Shown: positions 16,682 to 25,045 of the stretch, one piece after another
Position numbering within the stretch: the stretch's first letter is position 1
Layout of the letters: every line of letters starts with the position of its first letter
Assembly: GCF_900187965.1 (NCBI RefSeq)
Contig: NZ_FZNL01000019.1
Span: forward strand, 62,001 to 126,000
Source of the DNA: Flavobacterium sp. ov086
GTDB lineage: Bacteria; Bacteroidota; Bacteroidia; Flavobacteriales; Flavobacteriaceae
DNA length: 64,000 nucleotides
Direction: 5' to 3'
Notes under the pieces: model-generated
What the model was told of the DNA's origin: nothing
The model's input: the letters and a program-made list of their open reading frames with translations, nothing else
Databases searched by the model: none
Program-made: the position numbers and the translations under genes

Positions 16682-16984
16682 ATGCACTTAACACCAAGAG
16701 AAATTGAGAAACTCATGTTGCACACAGCAGGAGAACTTGCTCTAAAAAGAAAGGCCAGAGGTCTAAAATTAAATTATCCTGAAGCAGTGGCTTTAATTAG
16801 TCATTTTTTACTGGAAGGCGCAAGAGATGGCAAAAGAGTTGCCGAGTTAATGCGTGACGGAGCTCAGATTCTAACAAAAGATGATGTAATGCCGGGAGTA
16901 GCAGACATGATTCACGATGTTCAGATTGAAGCTACTTTTCCTGATGGAACCAAGTTAGTAACCGTACATGATCCAATTCGTTAA
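16682..16984 (+). CDS. ureA: Urease gamma subunit
   Basis: A 100-residue structural subunit of nickel urease (urea to ammonia and carbamate). It starts MHLTPREIEKLMLHTAGELA and ends with VTVHDPIR, full length for a separate gamma subunit. It is the first gene of ureABC and is followed by ureB after 12 bases. Separate A, B and C genes are the usual bacterial arrangement. Confidence 0.97.
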   Translation: MHLTPREIEKLMLHTAGELALKRKARGLKLNYPEAVALISHFLLEGARDGKRVAELMRDGAQILTKDDVMPGVADMIHDVQIEATFPDGTKLVTVHDPIR

Positions 16985-16996
16985 TCCCAATTTATT

Positions 16997-17365
16997 ATGA
17001 CACCAGGAGAAATTTTTGTAAAAGAAGGCACAATCATCTGCAATGAAGGCAGAGAGACTGTAAAAATAAAAGTGACCAATACAGGAGACCGCCCTATTCA
17101 GGTGGGTTCTCATTTTCACTTTTTTGAAGTGAATAAAGCGATGAGTTTTAATCGTGAAAAGGCTTTTGGAAAAAGACTGAATATTGTTGCCAGTACAGCT
17201 GTCCGTTTTGAACCGGGAGAGGAAAAAGAAGTGATACTTGTAGCAATTGGCGGAAACAAAAAAGCAATGGGCTTTAATAATCTTGTTGACGGATTGGTAG
17301 ATTCTGATACTACGAAAAAAGAAAGTTTAGCTAAAGCGAATCAATTAAATTTTAAAAATTCATAA
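16997..17365 (+). CDS. ureB: Urease beta subunit
   Basis: A 122-residue beta subunit. It begins MTPGEIFVKEGTIICNEGRE and contains VTNTGDRPIQVGSHFHFFEVNKA and RLNIVASTAVRFEPGEEKEV, all family hallmarks. It is placed between ureA and ureC, with one base before the ureC ATG. It forms part of the trimer-of-heterotrimers core. Confidence 0.97.
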   Translation: MTPGEIFVKEGTIICNEGRETVKIKVTNTGDRPIQVGSHFHFFEVNKAMSFNREKAFGKRLNIVASTAVRFEPGEEKEVILVAIGGNKKAMGFNNLVDGLVDSDTTKKESLAKANQLNFKNS

Positions 17366-17366
17366 C

Positions 17367-19088
17367 ATGAGCTTAAATGTAGACAGAAAGCAATATGCTA
17401 ATATATTAGGTCCAACTACTGGAGACAGAATTAGATTGGGAGATACTGACATCATCATTGAAATCGAAAAAGATTTTACCCATTATGGCGATGAAGCTGT
17501 TTTTGGAGGTGGAAAAACGGTTCGTGACGGGATGGGACAAAATGTTGAACGCACAAGAGATCAGGGCGTATTAGACCTTTGTATCACCGGAGCAACTATT
17601 ATTGATCACTGGGGAATTGTAAAGGCAGATATTGGAATCAAAGATGGTAAAATCATCGCTATAGGCAAGGCAGGAAATCCAGACACAATGGATGGAGTAT
17701 CTCCTAACATGATTATCGGTGCATCTACAGAGGTTCATGGTGGTAAAGGTTATATCGTAACTGCCGGAGGAATTGATACACACATTCACTATATCTGTCC
17801 ACAACAAATTGAAACGTCTCTTTACAGTGGTATTACAACCATGATTGGCGGAGGAACAGGACCAAATGACGGAACAAACGCAACGACTTGTACGCCAGGT
17901 AAATTCAATATTCAGAGAATGTTGGAATCTGCAGAAGAATTTCCTATGAACTTAGGCTTCTTTGGTAAAGGAAATTGCTCGGCAGAAGCACCACTTGAAG
18001 AACAAGTTGAAGCAGGAGCCTTAGGTTTAAAAATTCACGAAGACTGGGGAGCTACAACCGGAACAATTGATGCTGCACTTAAAGTAGCGGATAAATATGA
18101 TGTTCAGGTGGCTATTCATACTGATACTTTAAACGAAGGTGGATTTCTGGAAGACACCATGAAAGCGATCAATGGAAGAGTAATTCATACTTTCCATACT
18201 GAAGGTGCTGGTGGCGGACATGCTCCGGATATCATCAAAGCCGCTATGTATCCAAATGTATTGCCTGCTTCTACAAATCCTACACGTCCTTATACCGTTA
18301 ATACGATAGATGAGCATCTTGATATGCTTATGGTATGTCACCATTTGAGTAAAAATATCCCTGAAGATGTAGCATTTGCGGATTCTCGTATTCGTCCTGA
18401 AACTATTGCTGCCGAAGATATTTTGCATGATATGGGAGTATTCAGTATTATGAGTTCCGATTCTCAAGCTATGGGAAGACCTGGAGAAGTAATTACCAGA
18501 ACATGGCAAACGGCAAGCAAAATGAGAGATCAGCGTGGTCAGTTAGAAGAAGATAAAAATACACAAAATGATAACTTCCGTACCAAACGTTATGTAGCCA
18601 AGTACACTATTAATCCTGCTATTGCTCACGGTATTTCGAACTATGTTGGTTCTATTGAGCCAGGTAAAATAGCCGACTTAGTAATCTGGAAACCAGCTTT
18701 ATTTGGTGTTAAACCAGAGATGATTGTAAAAGGAGGTTTTGTAATTGCTGCAAAAATGGGTGATCCAAATGCGTCTATCCCTACTCCACAACCAGTGATT
18801 TACAGAAATATGTTTGGAGCTTATGGTCGTGCTAAATTCACCACTTGTGCAACTTTTGTTTCTCAGGCTTCGATTGATAATGGATCTATTGCTGATTATA
18901 AGCTGGAAAAAATGATTCTTCCTGTAAAAAATTGCAGAAACATATCTAAAAAAGACCTTATCCATAATGATAAAACACCGGTAATTGAAGTAAATGCCGA
19001 AAACTATCATGTAATGGTAGATGGTGTACACGTTACTTGTGAGCCGGCAGAAACGCTTCCGTTGACTCAATTGTATTATTTATTTTAA
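17367..19088 (+). CDS. ureC: Urease alpha (catalytic) subunit
   Basis: A 573-residue catalytic subunit. All nickel ligands are present, in this protein's numbering: His139 and His141 (DTHIHYICPQ), the carbamylated Lys222 (GLKIHEDWG), His251 (AIHTDTLNE), His277 (THTEGAGG region) and Asp365 (SSDSQAMGR). The flap Cys324 lies in MVCHHLSKN. Nothing suggests loss of activity. A stem-loop follows before ureE, which may set the ratio of structural to accessory products. Confidence 0.98.
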   Translation: MSLNVDRKQYANILGPTTGDRIRLGDTDIIIEIEKDFTHYGDEAVFGGGKTVRDGMGQNVERTRDQGVLDLCITGATIIDHWGIVKADIGIKDGKIIAIGKAGNPDTMDGVSPNMIIGASTEVHGGKGYIVTAGGIDTHIHYICPQQIETSLYSGITTMIGGGTGPNDGTNATTCTPGKFNIQRMLESAEEFPMNLGFFGKGNCSAEAPLEEQVEAGALGLKIHEDWGATTGTIDAALKVADKYDVQVAIHTDTLNEGGFLEDTMKAINGRVIHTFHTEGAGGGHAPDIIKAAMYPNVLPASTNPTRPYTVNTIDEHLDMLMVCHHLSKNIPEDVAFADSRIRPETIAAEDILHDMGVFSIMSSDSQAMGRPGEVITRTWQTASKMRDQRGQLEEDKNTQNDNFRTKRYVAKYTINPAIAHGISNYVGSIEPGKIADLVIWKPALFGVKPEMIVKGGFVIAAKMGDPNASIPTPQPVIYRNMFGAYGRAKFTTCATFVSQASIDNGSIADYKLEKMILPVKNCRNISKKDLIHNDKTPVIEVNAENYHVMVDGVHVTCEPAETLPLTQLYYLF

Positions 19089-19108
19089 TAGTAGTAGACA
19101 TTTAAAAA

Positions 19109-19139
19109 GACCTAACAGATTTTGAAAAGCTGTTAGGTC
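19109..19139 (+). promoter_or_regulatory. Intercistronic stem-loop between ureC and ureE
   Basis: GACCTAACAG (19109-19118) pairs perfectly with CTGTTAGGTC (19130-19139) around an 11-base loop. No T-run follows, so it is more likely an mRNA processing or stability element than a terminator. Confidence 0.65.
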
Positions 19140-19160
19140 CAATATAAAAAATAAAAAACG

Positions 19161-19673
19161 ATGACCATCAGTGAAACTTTAGGTACTATTTCGAATAGTA
19201 CAATTAACGGACGATCAATAGATTATCTCGACTTAGAATGGTTTGAATCAACAAAGAGAATTCAACGTAAAAAGACACGTCAGGGAGAAGATATTGCCAT
19301 TAAATTCCTTAGAGAAGGGCAACGCCTTCGAGAGGGAGATATTCTTTTTGAAAATGAAAAGAAAATAATTGTGGTCAATATTCTGGAAACAGAAACTATT
19401 GTTATTTCTCCGTCTTCAATGCTCGAAATGGGAACAGTGTGTTATGAAATTGGAAACAAACATATTCCGCTTTTTATACAAGAAGACAAAGTATTGCTGC
19501 CTTTTGAAATGCCAATGTTCAGATGGTTGGAAGTGAGTGGTTTTAAACCCGAAAAACAATCTGTGAAATTACTTAATCTGTTAAAATCGAATGTAGAACC
19601 TCACGGACATGGAAGTTTGGGTTCAACAATTTTTACTAAAATCCTAAAAATGGCAGCTCCAAAAGATGAATAA
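19161..19673 (+). CDS. ureE: Urease accessory protein UreE (nickel metallochaperone)
   Basis: A 170-residue nickel carrier that hands nickel to the urease assembly complex. The N-terminal domain (about 1-75) and the metal-binding domain (about 80-150) are recognisable, with the metal-site His near GNKHIPL and a C-terminal EPHGHGSLGS. The extended His-rich tail of some UreE proteins is absent, so nickel storage capacity is probably low. It overlaps ureF by 8 bases. Confidence 0.9.
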   Translation: MTISETLGTISNSTINGRSIDYLDLEWFESTKRIQRKKTRQGEDIAIKFLREGQRLREGDILFENEKKIIVVNILETETIVISPSSMLEMGTVCYEIGNKHIPLFIQEDKVLLPFEMPMFRWLEVSGFKPEKQSVKLLNLLKSNVEPHGHGSLGSTIFTKILKMAAPKDE

Positions 19674-20358
19674 TATAAAATTTTTAGCCAGTCTTTTGCA
19701 TATTTCCGATCCTACATTACCTATTGGAGGATATTCTCATTCTAACGGACTTGAAACGTTTATACAAAATAAAATTGTACACAACGCAGCAACTGCACAG
19801 GAGTTTGTAGAAAATATGCTTAAGTATAATCTCAAGTACAACGATGGTGCTTTTGTAAAATTGGCCTACGAAGCTGCTGAGACTAATGATTTGAAAGCGA
19901 TTTTAGATCTGGATCAGGAATGTAACGCTTTAAAGTGTCCAAGAGAAATTCGTCAGGCAAGTCAGAAATTGGGATTGCGTTTGATTAAAATCTTCAAAAG
20001 ACGTGAGAATTTTCAGTTAATGGAAGCTTATGAAAAAGCGGTTCGAAATGGTGATGCAAATTCTCATTACTCTATTGTTTTTGGAATGTATTGCTCTCTG
20101 TTAAAAATTCCTCTGCAAGAAGCCCTTTTTGGATTTTACTACACTTCTACCGCCGGAATGATTACCAATGCTGTAAAGTTAGTACCACTGGGACAATTGG
20201 ATGGGCAGGATATTTTATTCCGTCTGTATCCGATAATGGAAAAAACGGCTCAGGAAACCATAACATTAGAGCGAGAGTATGTAGGACTATGCAATACCTC
20301 TTTTGACATTCGCTGTATGCAGCATGAAAGACTGTATTCAAGATTATACATGTCGTAA
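19666..20358 (+). CDS. ureF: Urease accessory protein UreF
   Basis: A 230-residue all-helical accessory protein that joins UreD and UreG in the activation complex and controls the GTPase step. It starts near LHISDPTLPIGGYSHSNGLE, the family signature, and contains YYTSTAGMITNAVKLVPLGQ. Full length. It is translationally coupled to ureE by an 8-base overlap. Confidence 0.94.
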   Translation: MNNIKFLASLLHISDPTLPIGGYSHSNGLETFIQNKIVHNAATAQEFVENMLKYNLKYNDGAFVKLAYEAAETNDLKAILDLDQECNALKCPREIRQASQKLGLRLIKIFKRRENFQLMEAYEKAVRNGDANSHYSIVFGMYCSLLKIPLQEALFGFYYTSTAGMITNAVKLVPLGQLDGQDILFRLYPIMEKTAQETITLEREYVGLCNTSFDIRCMQHERLYSRLYMS

Positions 20359-20386
20359 TTAAAATTAGTAATCAATTTACAAAAAA

Positions 20387-21025
20387 ATGAAAAATAGAAA
20401 ATATATAAAAGTAGGCGTTGCCGGACCAGTAGGTTCTGGAAAAACTGCTTTATTAGAACGATTAAGCAGACACTTATACGGAACGTATGATCTTGGTGTG
20501 ATTACAAATGATATCTATACCAAAGAAGATGCAGAGTTTATGGCTAAAAACAGTCTTTTGCCTCATGAACGCATTATTGGGGTAGAAACAGGAGGATGCC
20601 CTCACACCGCTATTCGCGAGGATGCAAGTATGAATCTTGAAGCAGTAGATGAATTGGCAAACCGCTTCTCAGATATTGAATTGATTTTTATCGAAAGCGG
20701 CGGAGATAATCTATCGGCAACTTTTAGCCCGGATCTTGCCGATGTAACCATTTTTATAATTGATGTTGCCGAAGGTGAAAAAATTCCAAGAAAAGGAGGA
20801 CCAGGTATCACAAGATCAGATTTACTGGTGATCAATAAAATCGATTTGGCTCCTTATGTAGGTGCAAGTCTTGAAGTGATGGAAAATGATGCGAGAAGAA
20901 TGAGAAAAGGAGCTCCTTTTATATTTTCAAATCTTAAGACAGATGTGGGCGTACAGGAAATTATAGGCTGGATCAAAAAATATGCTTTACTGGAAGATTG
21001 TGAAGAACCGAATCTACTAAGATAA
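20387..21025 (+). CDS. ureG: Urease accessory GTPase UreG
   Basis: A 212-residue SIMIBI-class GTPase that powers nickel insertion into urease. The P-loop GPVGSGKT is at residues 13-20. The metal-binding Cys-Pro-His motif is in GVETGGCPHTAIREDASMN, followed by FIESGGDNLSATFSP and the base-recognition NKID. Complete. Its stop overlaps the ureD start (TAATG). Confidence 0.97.
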   Translation: MKNRKYIKVGVAGPVGSGKTALLERLSRHLYGTYDLGVITNDIYTKEDAEFMAKNSLLPHERIIGVETGGCPHTAIREDASMNLEAVDELANRFSDIELIFIESGGDNLSATFSPDLADVTIFIIDVAEGEKIPRKGGPGITRSDLLVINKIDLAPYVGASLEVMENDARRMRKGAPFIFSNLKTDVGVQEIIGWIKKYALLEDCEEPNLLR

Positions 21026-21810
21026 TGAACAGTCGCTTACATATTATAGCAGGTTATAAACAAGGAAGTTCCTATGTAAAAGACCTCTATGTGTCTCCTC
21101 CTTTTCGTGTAGTATCTGTAGGACAACGCAAAACCGACAATAAGCTTTATCAAATTGTGATGAGTACCTCGCCGGGAATTCTATGCGGTGATCGTTACCA
21201 ATTAGATATTGATTTAGAAAAAGGAGCCGCGTTGCAGCTGCAGTCACAATCATATCAAAGATTATTTAATATGAAAAATGACGCTGTGCAGCAGCTTACT
21301 ATCTCGATGGAGGATGATACTTCTTTTGCCTATGTCCCACATCCGGTGGTTCCTCATGAAAATTCTGATTTCAAAAGTAAAGCCGAAATCCGTATTGGTA
21401 CAAACAGTCAGTTGATAATTAGTGAAATAATCACCTGTGGAAGAAAGCATTATGGAGAGCTTTTTAAACTGAGACGTTTTCAGAATCTTACAGAGATTTA
21501 TCATAAAAATAAATTGGTTGTAAAGGACAATGTGCTTATTCAACCCGATCTGATTCCGATAAACGGCATAGGAAATCTGGAAGAATTTACGCATCAGGGA
21601 ACTCTTATCTTTTATAGTACAAAAGAAAATACGAATAAAAATCTCTTAGTCGAAACTATCTATTCTATTATTGAATCTCAAAGTGAGATGGAAATCGGCA
21701 TTTCGGCAATGGAAGATAACGGATTCGTTATTCGAACACTGGGACATGGTGGTGAAGTAATGTATAATTTTTTCCTTAAGGTTCAGGAAATCCTTTGGGA
21801 ATTAGAATAA
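21025..21810 (+). CDS. ureD: Urease accessory protein UreD
   Basis: A 261-residue scaffold of the urease activation complex (UreD, called UreH in some species). Recognisable segments are TSPGILCGDRYQLDIDLEKG, QSYQRLF, YVPHPVVPHENSDFKS and IITCGRKHYGELFKL. UreD contacts apo-urease and carries a nickel tunnel with UreF. The order ureE-F-G-D is standard and the genes overlap or abut. Confidence 0.94.
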   Translation: MNSRLHIIAGYKQGSSYVKDLYVSPPFRVVSVGQRKTDNKLYQIVMSTSPGILCGDRYQLDIDLEKGAALQLQSQSYQRLFNMKNDAVQQLTISMEDDTSFAYVPHPVVPHENSDFKSKAEIRIGTNSQLIISEIITCGRKHYGELFKLRRFQNLTEIYHKNKLVVKDNVLIQPDLIPINGIGNLEEFTHQGTLIFYSTKENTNKNLLVETIYSIIESQSEMEIGISAMEDNGFVIRTLGHGGEVMYNFFLKVQEILWELE

Positions 21811-21820
21811 AAAAGAAGCT

Positions 21821-22522
21821 ATGAATACTACTATTTGGGCATTAATACTGAGTGCTGTATCTATAAGTTTTATACACACCGCATCAGGACCAGACCATTA
21901 TTTACCATTTATTGTTTTGTCGAAATCTAAACAATGGAGTAAAAGCAAAACAATTCTGCTCACAATTGCCTGTGGTTTTGGCCACGTTCTGAGCTCTTTG
22001 GTTTTGGGAACTATTGGGGTTTTTATGGGATGGCAGCTTAATAAATTCTCTTGGTTTCAGGAAATCAGAGGTAACATTTCAGGTTGGGCATTGCTCCTTT
22101 TTGGTGTAATCTATCTCATATATGGAGTTATTCAAACCATAAAAAACAAACCTCACAAGCATTTTGATGTATTAGGAGATGATGTTTATGTGTATGAACA
22201 TAATCACGGAGAAGTCGTTATGCCTCAAAGCCGGATAAAAGTAACACCCTTTGTGTTGTTTATGATATTTGTCATGGGACCAAGTGAACCACTTACACCG
22301 CTTCTTTTTTATTCGGGATTAAATCGTTCTGTGACCGAAATTCTTGCATTAGTAATACCATTTGCACTTACAACTGTTGCAACAATGCTGGGCATGGTAT
22401 TGCTTGGGCGATACGGATATTCAACCTTTTTCAAGACCGACAAACTAGAACGCTATATGAGTGTTGTAAGTGGCGCTGTAGTCACTATATGCGGTATTGG
22501 AATGGTCTTTTTAGGATGGTAA
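21821..22522 (+). CDS. UreH-type nickel/metal permease
   Basis: A 233-residue inner-membrane protein with six hydrophobic segments. Helix 1 carries HTASGPDHYLPF, a near match to the HxxxxDH nickel/cobalt transporter signature, and helix 2 carries GFGHVLSS; FVMGPSEPLTPL is in the second half. A His-containing cytoplasmic loop (HKHFDVLGDDVYVYEHNHGE) could bind metal. It follows ureD by 10 bases, so it very probably supplies nickel to urease; that is inferred from context and motif. Confidence 0.82.
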   Translation: MNTTIWALILSAVSISFIHTASGPDHYLPFIVLSKSKQWSKSKTILLTIACGFGHVLSSLVLGTIGVFMGWQLNKFSWFQEIRGNISGWALLLFGVIYLIYGVIQTIKNKPHKHFDVLGDDVYVYEHNHGEVVMPQSRIKVTPFVLFMIFVMGPSEPLTPLLFYSGLNRSVTEILALVIPFALTTVATMLGMVLLGRYGYSTFFKTDKLERYMSVVSGAVVTICGIGMVFLGW

Positions 22523-22546
22523 ATTCAAAACAAAAAACAATTCAAA

Positions 22547-23437
22547 ATGGATAAAATTTTCACAAAATTTCCCTTTATCGACAATGTATTAAAGGGAATG
22601 GGGCAAATTATGCTTCAGGAAAACAGATGGACAGGACTCTTATTTCTTATTGGTATTTTTATAGGAAGCTGGCAGGGAGGTGTTGCTATTTTACTGTCTA
22701 CAAGTGCTGGAACATTTACAGCGATTAAATTAGGTTATGACAAATCCGAAATTAATGCCGGATTATATGGTTTTAGTGCGGCTTTGGTGGGAGTAGCTTT
22801 GTCTTTTTTCTTTCAGACTACAATATTAATCTGGACTCTTATTGTTTTAGGAGGTGCACTGGCAAGTATTATCCAGCATTTTTTTATTAGCAAAAAAATT
22901 CCGGCGTTTACATTTCCATTCATTGTTATAATTTGGTTATCCGTTTTTGTATTACATCATTTTACAGATATCCCACCTTCGGAAATGATTAGCGCAAAAC
23001 CGGAAAATGTTGCATACAGTGAATTTATAACACCCATAAATGGCTTTGGTGAAGTCATTTTTCAAGGAGGATTATTATCCGGAGTCATTTTCTTTATCGC
23101 AATTTTTATCAGCTCCCCCGCAGCTGCTTTATATGGTCTTTTGGGATCTTTATTGGGGGCTTATTTTTCATACATGGATGGCGAATCAATCGAAGGTATT
23201 CATATGGGACTATTCGGTTTTAACGCAGTACTTTCGGCTATTGCTTTTTCAGGTTTCAAAAAAACAGACGGGTTATGGGTATTAATTGCAGTCTTGATTA
23301 CGGTTGCTATTGATGACTTCCTGATTGATCATAACATCCTGACTGAAGTAGGCGGCGTATTAACTTTTCCGTTTGTGGTAGGAACATGTATTACATTACT
23401 TATTCAGAGATTTTTTATTACTAAAAAACAAAACTAA
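22547..23437 (+). CDS. Urea transporter (UT family channel)
   Basis: A 296-residue inner-membrane urea channel. It shows the internal two-fold repeat of the family: GIFIGSWQGGVAIL, ...GLYGFSAALVGVAL and IPAFTFPFIVIIW in the first half; a second ALYGLLGSLLGAYF, MGLFGFNAVLSAIAF and VLTFPFVVGTC in the second. UT proteins let urea flow passively down its gradient. It sits 24 bases after the metal permease in the urease operon, so it brings substrate to UreABC. Confidence 0.93.
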   Translation: MDKIFTKFPFIDNVLKGMGQIMLQENRWTGLLFLIGIFIGSWQGGVAILLSTSAGTFTAIKLGYDKSEINAGLYGFSAALVGVALSFFFQTTILIWTLIVLGGALASIIQHFFISKKIPAFTFPFIVIIWLSVFVLHHFTDIPPSEMISAKPENVAYSEFITPINGFGEVIFQGGLLSGVIFFIAIFISSPAAALYGLLGSLLGAYFSYMDGESIEGIHMGLFGFNAVLSAIAFSGFKKTDGLWVLIAVLITVAIDDFLIDHNILTEVGGVLTFPFVVGTCITLLIQRFFITKKQN

Positions 23438-23544
23438 AATCCATTTAGAACATCATTGAATTCAAAATAATTATGCATTTCTTGCTTTGACAGCAGAATG
23501 CATCAGCTAAAAATTACTCAAATTATTAAAATAAAATAAACAAA

Positions 23545-24822
23545 ATGGCATCAAATAAAATAAACTCATTACTAGCTAGAAATACAGAAAATGCTCCAAA
23601 AAGTATCGGACCATATTCACAAACTGTAGTGTTTTCACATTATAATAATCTTTCAGCTCAATTACCAATCGACCCAAAATCTGGTAAAATAGTAGCTGGC
23701 GGTATAAAAGAACAGACTGAACAGTGTTTTAAAAATATCAAGGCAATTTTAGACAGCATTGATCATGTTATGAATGATGTCGTTAGAATCACTGTATTCG
23801 TTAAAAACATCAAGGATATTGATACTGTAGACCAAGTTTACAAAATATTCTTCCCTACTTATGTTCCAACACGAACTACAGTTGCAGTTGCAGCTTTACC
23901 TATGAATGCTTTAGTACAAATTGAAGCGCTTGTTTCAAATGGCGAGGGTACAATTCCTAATGCACCACAGGCAGGTAATCTGATAAAACTTATCAATAAC
24001 ACCACAAATGCACCTATATGTAGTTTGTCTGCACAAACAGTATCATTCTCTCATTATAATAATCTTTCGGCTCAATTACCAATCGATCCAAAAACAGGCA
24101 GATTGGTAACAGGAGGTGTAAAAGAGCAAACTCGACAATGTTTAAAAAATATCAAAGCAATTTTAAACAGTATTGATGTTCCTTTTGATGATATTGTTAA
24201 GATTAATATCTTTCTTAAAAACCTATCAGATATTGAAGCTGTAGATGAGGTTTATACAACATTTTTTCCAGACTCGGCTATTGCCAGAGCTGTAGCTTAT
24301 GTTCCTGCAAGAACAATCGTTGCCGTTTCTGATTTATCTATGCATGCTTTAGTACAAATTGAAGCAGTAGTATCACACGGAGATGGAACACCTCCTCAAG
24401 CTATCGAAGACAGACATGGAATTGTCATAAAAGCAAACAATACCGAAAATGCGCCAAAGAATTCTTTGTCTACACAAACCGTAGCATTCTCACATTACAA
24501 TCACCTTTCAGCTCAATTACCAATCGATCCAAAAACGGGTAAAATGGTAGCCGGAGGTGTAAAAGAGCAGACAGAACAATGCTTAAAAAACATCAAAGCA
24601 ATTTTGGAAAGTATTTCACATGGTATGGAAGATGTGGTTAAGGTTAATATTTTCCTTAAAAACATCACAGATAGCGACCTTGTAGATGAGGTTTATACAA
24701 AATTCTTTCCAAAGGGTATTCCTGCAAGAAGAACGGTTGGCGTATCAGCATTACAAAAAGATGCCTTAATCCAAATTGATGTAGTGGTTTCAAATGCAGA
24801 AGGAACACCTCTAAAAATATAA
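23545..24822 (+). CDS. Three tandem RidA (YjgF/YER057c) domains in one protein
   Basis: A 425-residue cytoplasmic protein made of three RidA domains (about 14-134, 154-279, 300-418). A normal RidA is one domain of about 128 residues that works as a trimer, so this could be a covalent trimer. The substrate Arg of each domain is kept (Arg110, Arg256, Arg395). The acid equivalent to RidA Glu120 is Glu127 and Glu273, but Asp412 in domain 3. The IGPYSQ motif is intact only in domain 1; it reads CSLSAQ and NSLSTQ in the others, losing the Tyr. All three have SAQLPIDP, where active RidA usually has SGQ. It lies in the urease operon direction; a role in nitrogen metabolism is possible but unproven. 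Confidence 0.88.
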   Translation: MASNKINSLLARNTENAPKSIGPYSQTVVFSHYNNLSAQLPIDPKSGKIVAGGIKEQTEQCFKNIKAILDSIDHVMNDVVRITVFVKNIKDIDTVDQVYKIFFPTYVPTRTTVAVAALPMNALVQIEALVSNGEGTIPNAPQAGNLIKLINNTTNAPICSLSAQTVSFSHYNNLSAQLPIDPKTGRLVTGGVKEQTRQCLKNIKAILNSIDVPFDDIVKINIFLKNLSDIEAVDEVYTTFFPDSAIARAVAYVPARTIVAVSDLSMHALVQIEAVVSHGDGTPPQAIEDRHGIVIKANNTENAPKNSLSTQTVAFSHYNHLSAQLPIDPKTGKMVAGGVKEQTEQCLKNIKAILESISHGMEDVVKVNIFLKNITDSDLVDEVYTKFFPKGIPARRTVGVSALQKDALIQIDVVVSNAEGTPLKI

Positions 24823-24824
24823 CA

Positions 24825-24910
24825 GTTATCATTAGATGAGTATATCCTCTCATTTTGATAACATTCAACTCAAAATAATTTATTAAAGGGGGAATAATCC
24901 TATTCTCCCC
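24825..24910 (+). terminator. Two hairpins after the triple-RidA gene
   Basis: GTTATCA...ATGAG pairs with CTCAT...TGATAAC (24825-24862). A second hairpin pairs GGGGGAATA (24888-24896) with TATTCTCCCC (24901-24910), followed by a pyrimidine-rich stretch. Together they probably end most transcription before the porin gene. Confidence 0.6.
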
Positions 24911-25045
24911 TTACCCTTCTGCTTTATTTCTTTAGCTTTTTTTTATTCCTAAATAAACTAAAAAAGTATTTAGCATCGGGCACGTACGGTTGTTTCTTAA
25001 TGAATTCAGAAATCAAAATTACCTTATACTTAAAATAAAGCAATT

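Noticed and set aside
18129..18509. Minus-strand open frame inside ureC
   Set aside because: It is fully opposite the conserved catalytic part of ureC and has no protein-like features.
21821..22522. HupE/UreJ-type or TauE sulfite exporter identity for the permease
   Set aside because: The HTASGPDH helix and position after ureD fit the UreH/NiCoT-like type better.
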